Made by a program: the position numbers and the translations under genes
Shown here: piece by piece, positions 63,632 to 64,000 of the stretch
Numbering within the stretch: position 1 is the first letter of the stretch
How the letters are laid out: the number at the start of each line of letters is the position of its first letter
The notes under the pieces: model-generated
Database searches by the model: none
What the model was told of the DNA's origin: nothing
What the model saw: the letters and a program-made list of their open reading frames with translations, nothing else
Source: Streptomyces sp. L-9-10
Lineage (GTDB): Bacteria > Actinomycetota > Actinomycetes > Streptomycetales > Streptomycetaceae
Length of the DNA stretch: 64,000 nt
Assembly (NCBI RefSeq): GCF_004151105.1
Contig: NZ_PHRF01000095.1
Location: 643,902 to 707,901, forward strand
Direction of reading: 5' to 3'

Positions 63632-63906
63632 GCCTCGACGCGTTCGCGGAAGAACACGCCGAGGCGCTGGAAGCCGACCTGCTGCGGCACTACGGCGTGG
63701 ACCTGCTCGACTGGCACCGCGGCCGGCTCTCCGCCCGCCGGCTCGCGGTGCTGATCGAACACATGCCACGCGACAGCGCGATCTCCCACGCCCTGCACGG
63801 CGACGCGGCCGAGTGGACGGTCACCGACTATCTGCTCGCCGCGGCCGTGGACCATCTCGCGGCGGCCAACTGGATGTTCGCCTCCGTCAACACGGACGAG
63901 AAGGCG
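63619..63906 (+). CDS. Tail assembly chaperone extension, GT-like frame
   Basis: The -1 frame continues from the slip site with GRLSLDAFAEEHAEALEADLLRHYGVDLLDWHRGRLSARRLAVLIEHMPRDSAISHALHG and YLLAAAVDHLAAANWMFASVNTDEK, about 90 residues, with the DW(H/Y)RG..S.RRLAVLIE pattern of T-like chaperone domains. It has no usable start codon of its own, so it should be made only by frameshifting. It stops being phage-like at about 63903, where another sequence takes over. Confidence 0.65.
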
Positions 63907-64000
63907 CGCTCAAGAAGGACACGGCGGAAGCGGTGGTCGAGTTGCTGCGGCCGCTGCGGGAGCGGCACGCGGCACTGGCCGCGGACCCCGGTTATGTCGA
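63904..64000 (+). pseudogene. Fragment resembling the C-terminus of tryptophanyl-tRNA synthetase
   Basis: In the frame starting at 63906 the sequence ALKKDTAEAVVELLRPL and then RERHAALAADPGYV matches the pattern of C-terminal helices of class I TrpRS (LKKxxAEAVxExLxP..ER...L..DP). This frame is joined without a gap to the tail chaperone frame, and has no N-terminal synthetase part. It continues past the window end. The identification comes from pattern memory on 31 residues; an alternative is a one-base deletion within the tail gene. Confidence 0.5.

Larger units (their letters stand above)
59316..63905. mobile_element. Phage-derived tail locus, possible tail-only element
   Basis: Region comprising the XRE regulator, WhiB-like, Cys-rich and HTH proteins followed by tail terminator-like, tail tube and tail chaperone genes. 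No integrase, terminase, portal or capsid gene is present to the left of the tail genes, and there is no tRNA or att duplicate in the window. It ends at a frame junction near 63904. Domesticated tail-like particle or eroded prophage are both possible; the element's right side lies outside. Confidence 0.6.

Noticed and set aside
63901..63915. Sequencing error (single-base deletion) as the sole cause of the frame change in the tail chaperone
   Set aside because: Restoring one base would give an uninterrupted frame, but the new frame carries a TrpRS-like pattern not expected in a tail chaperone; kept as a secondary explanation.

Overview
The window is high-GC actinobacterial chromosome, most likely Streptomyces. 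The evidence is the very high GC with strong third-position bias, GTG starts, the duplicated CIRCE elements in front of groES-groEL, a His-rich GroEL1 tail, the actinobacterial order of the S10/spc/alpha and str operons, and a WhiB-like protein. Almost all core genes lie on the minus strand, so they are transcribed from right to left.

Layout. 1-8.4 kb: end of a short-chain dehydrogenase, groEL/groES under HrcA-type control, an envelope polysaccharide deacetylase with a coupled lipoprotein, a THUMP-like methyltransferase, two small membrane proteins, and an SDR + aldo/keto reductase pair. 8.4-10.1 kb: a divergent MmyB-like regulator and a K+-channel-like protein. 10.1-21.1 kb: tRNA t6A and cell-wall housekeeping genes (tsaD-rimI-tsaB, tsaE, alr, nnrD, acpS, glmS) with a degenerate YkuD-like protein and a small protein behind a palindromic, iron-box-like site. 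21.2-33.1 kb: coaA, a DUF389 membrane protein, glmM, rpsI/rplM, an ABC-F ATPase, a membrane-anchored protein, a two-module glycosyltransferase and truA. 33.2-49.5 kb: the alpha, spc and S10 ribosomal protein operons with rpoA, infA, map, adk and secY. 50.1-53.5 kb: a secreted GH92 glycosidase and a VapBC-type toxin-antitoxin pair sit between S10 and str. 53.6-58.0 kb: the str operon (tuf, fusA, rpsG, rpsL).

58.3-64.0 kb: an accessory region. It holds a low-complexity repeat protein, an XRE regulator, a WhiB-like protein, a Cys-rich protein, a small MerR-like HTH protein, a hypothetical protein, then siphophage-type tail genes: tail terminator-like, tail tube and the G/GT pair of tail assembly chaperones with a probable -1 frameshift. 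No terminase, portal or capsid gene precedes the tail genes, so this may be a domesticated tail-only (tailocin-like) locus. At the extreme right edge the reading frame passes abruptly into what looks like the C-terminus of tryptophanyl-tRNA synthetase, suggesting a rearrangement or island junction.

The genes of greatest interest are the tail locus with its own repeated control sites, a 30-bp element shared by the S10 and str leaders, and several degenerate enzymes. No rRNA, tRNA, CRISPR array or insertion sequence was recognised. All assignments come from reading the sequence and family knowledge; no searches were run.
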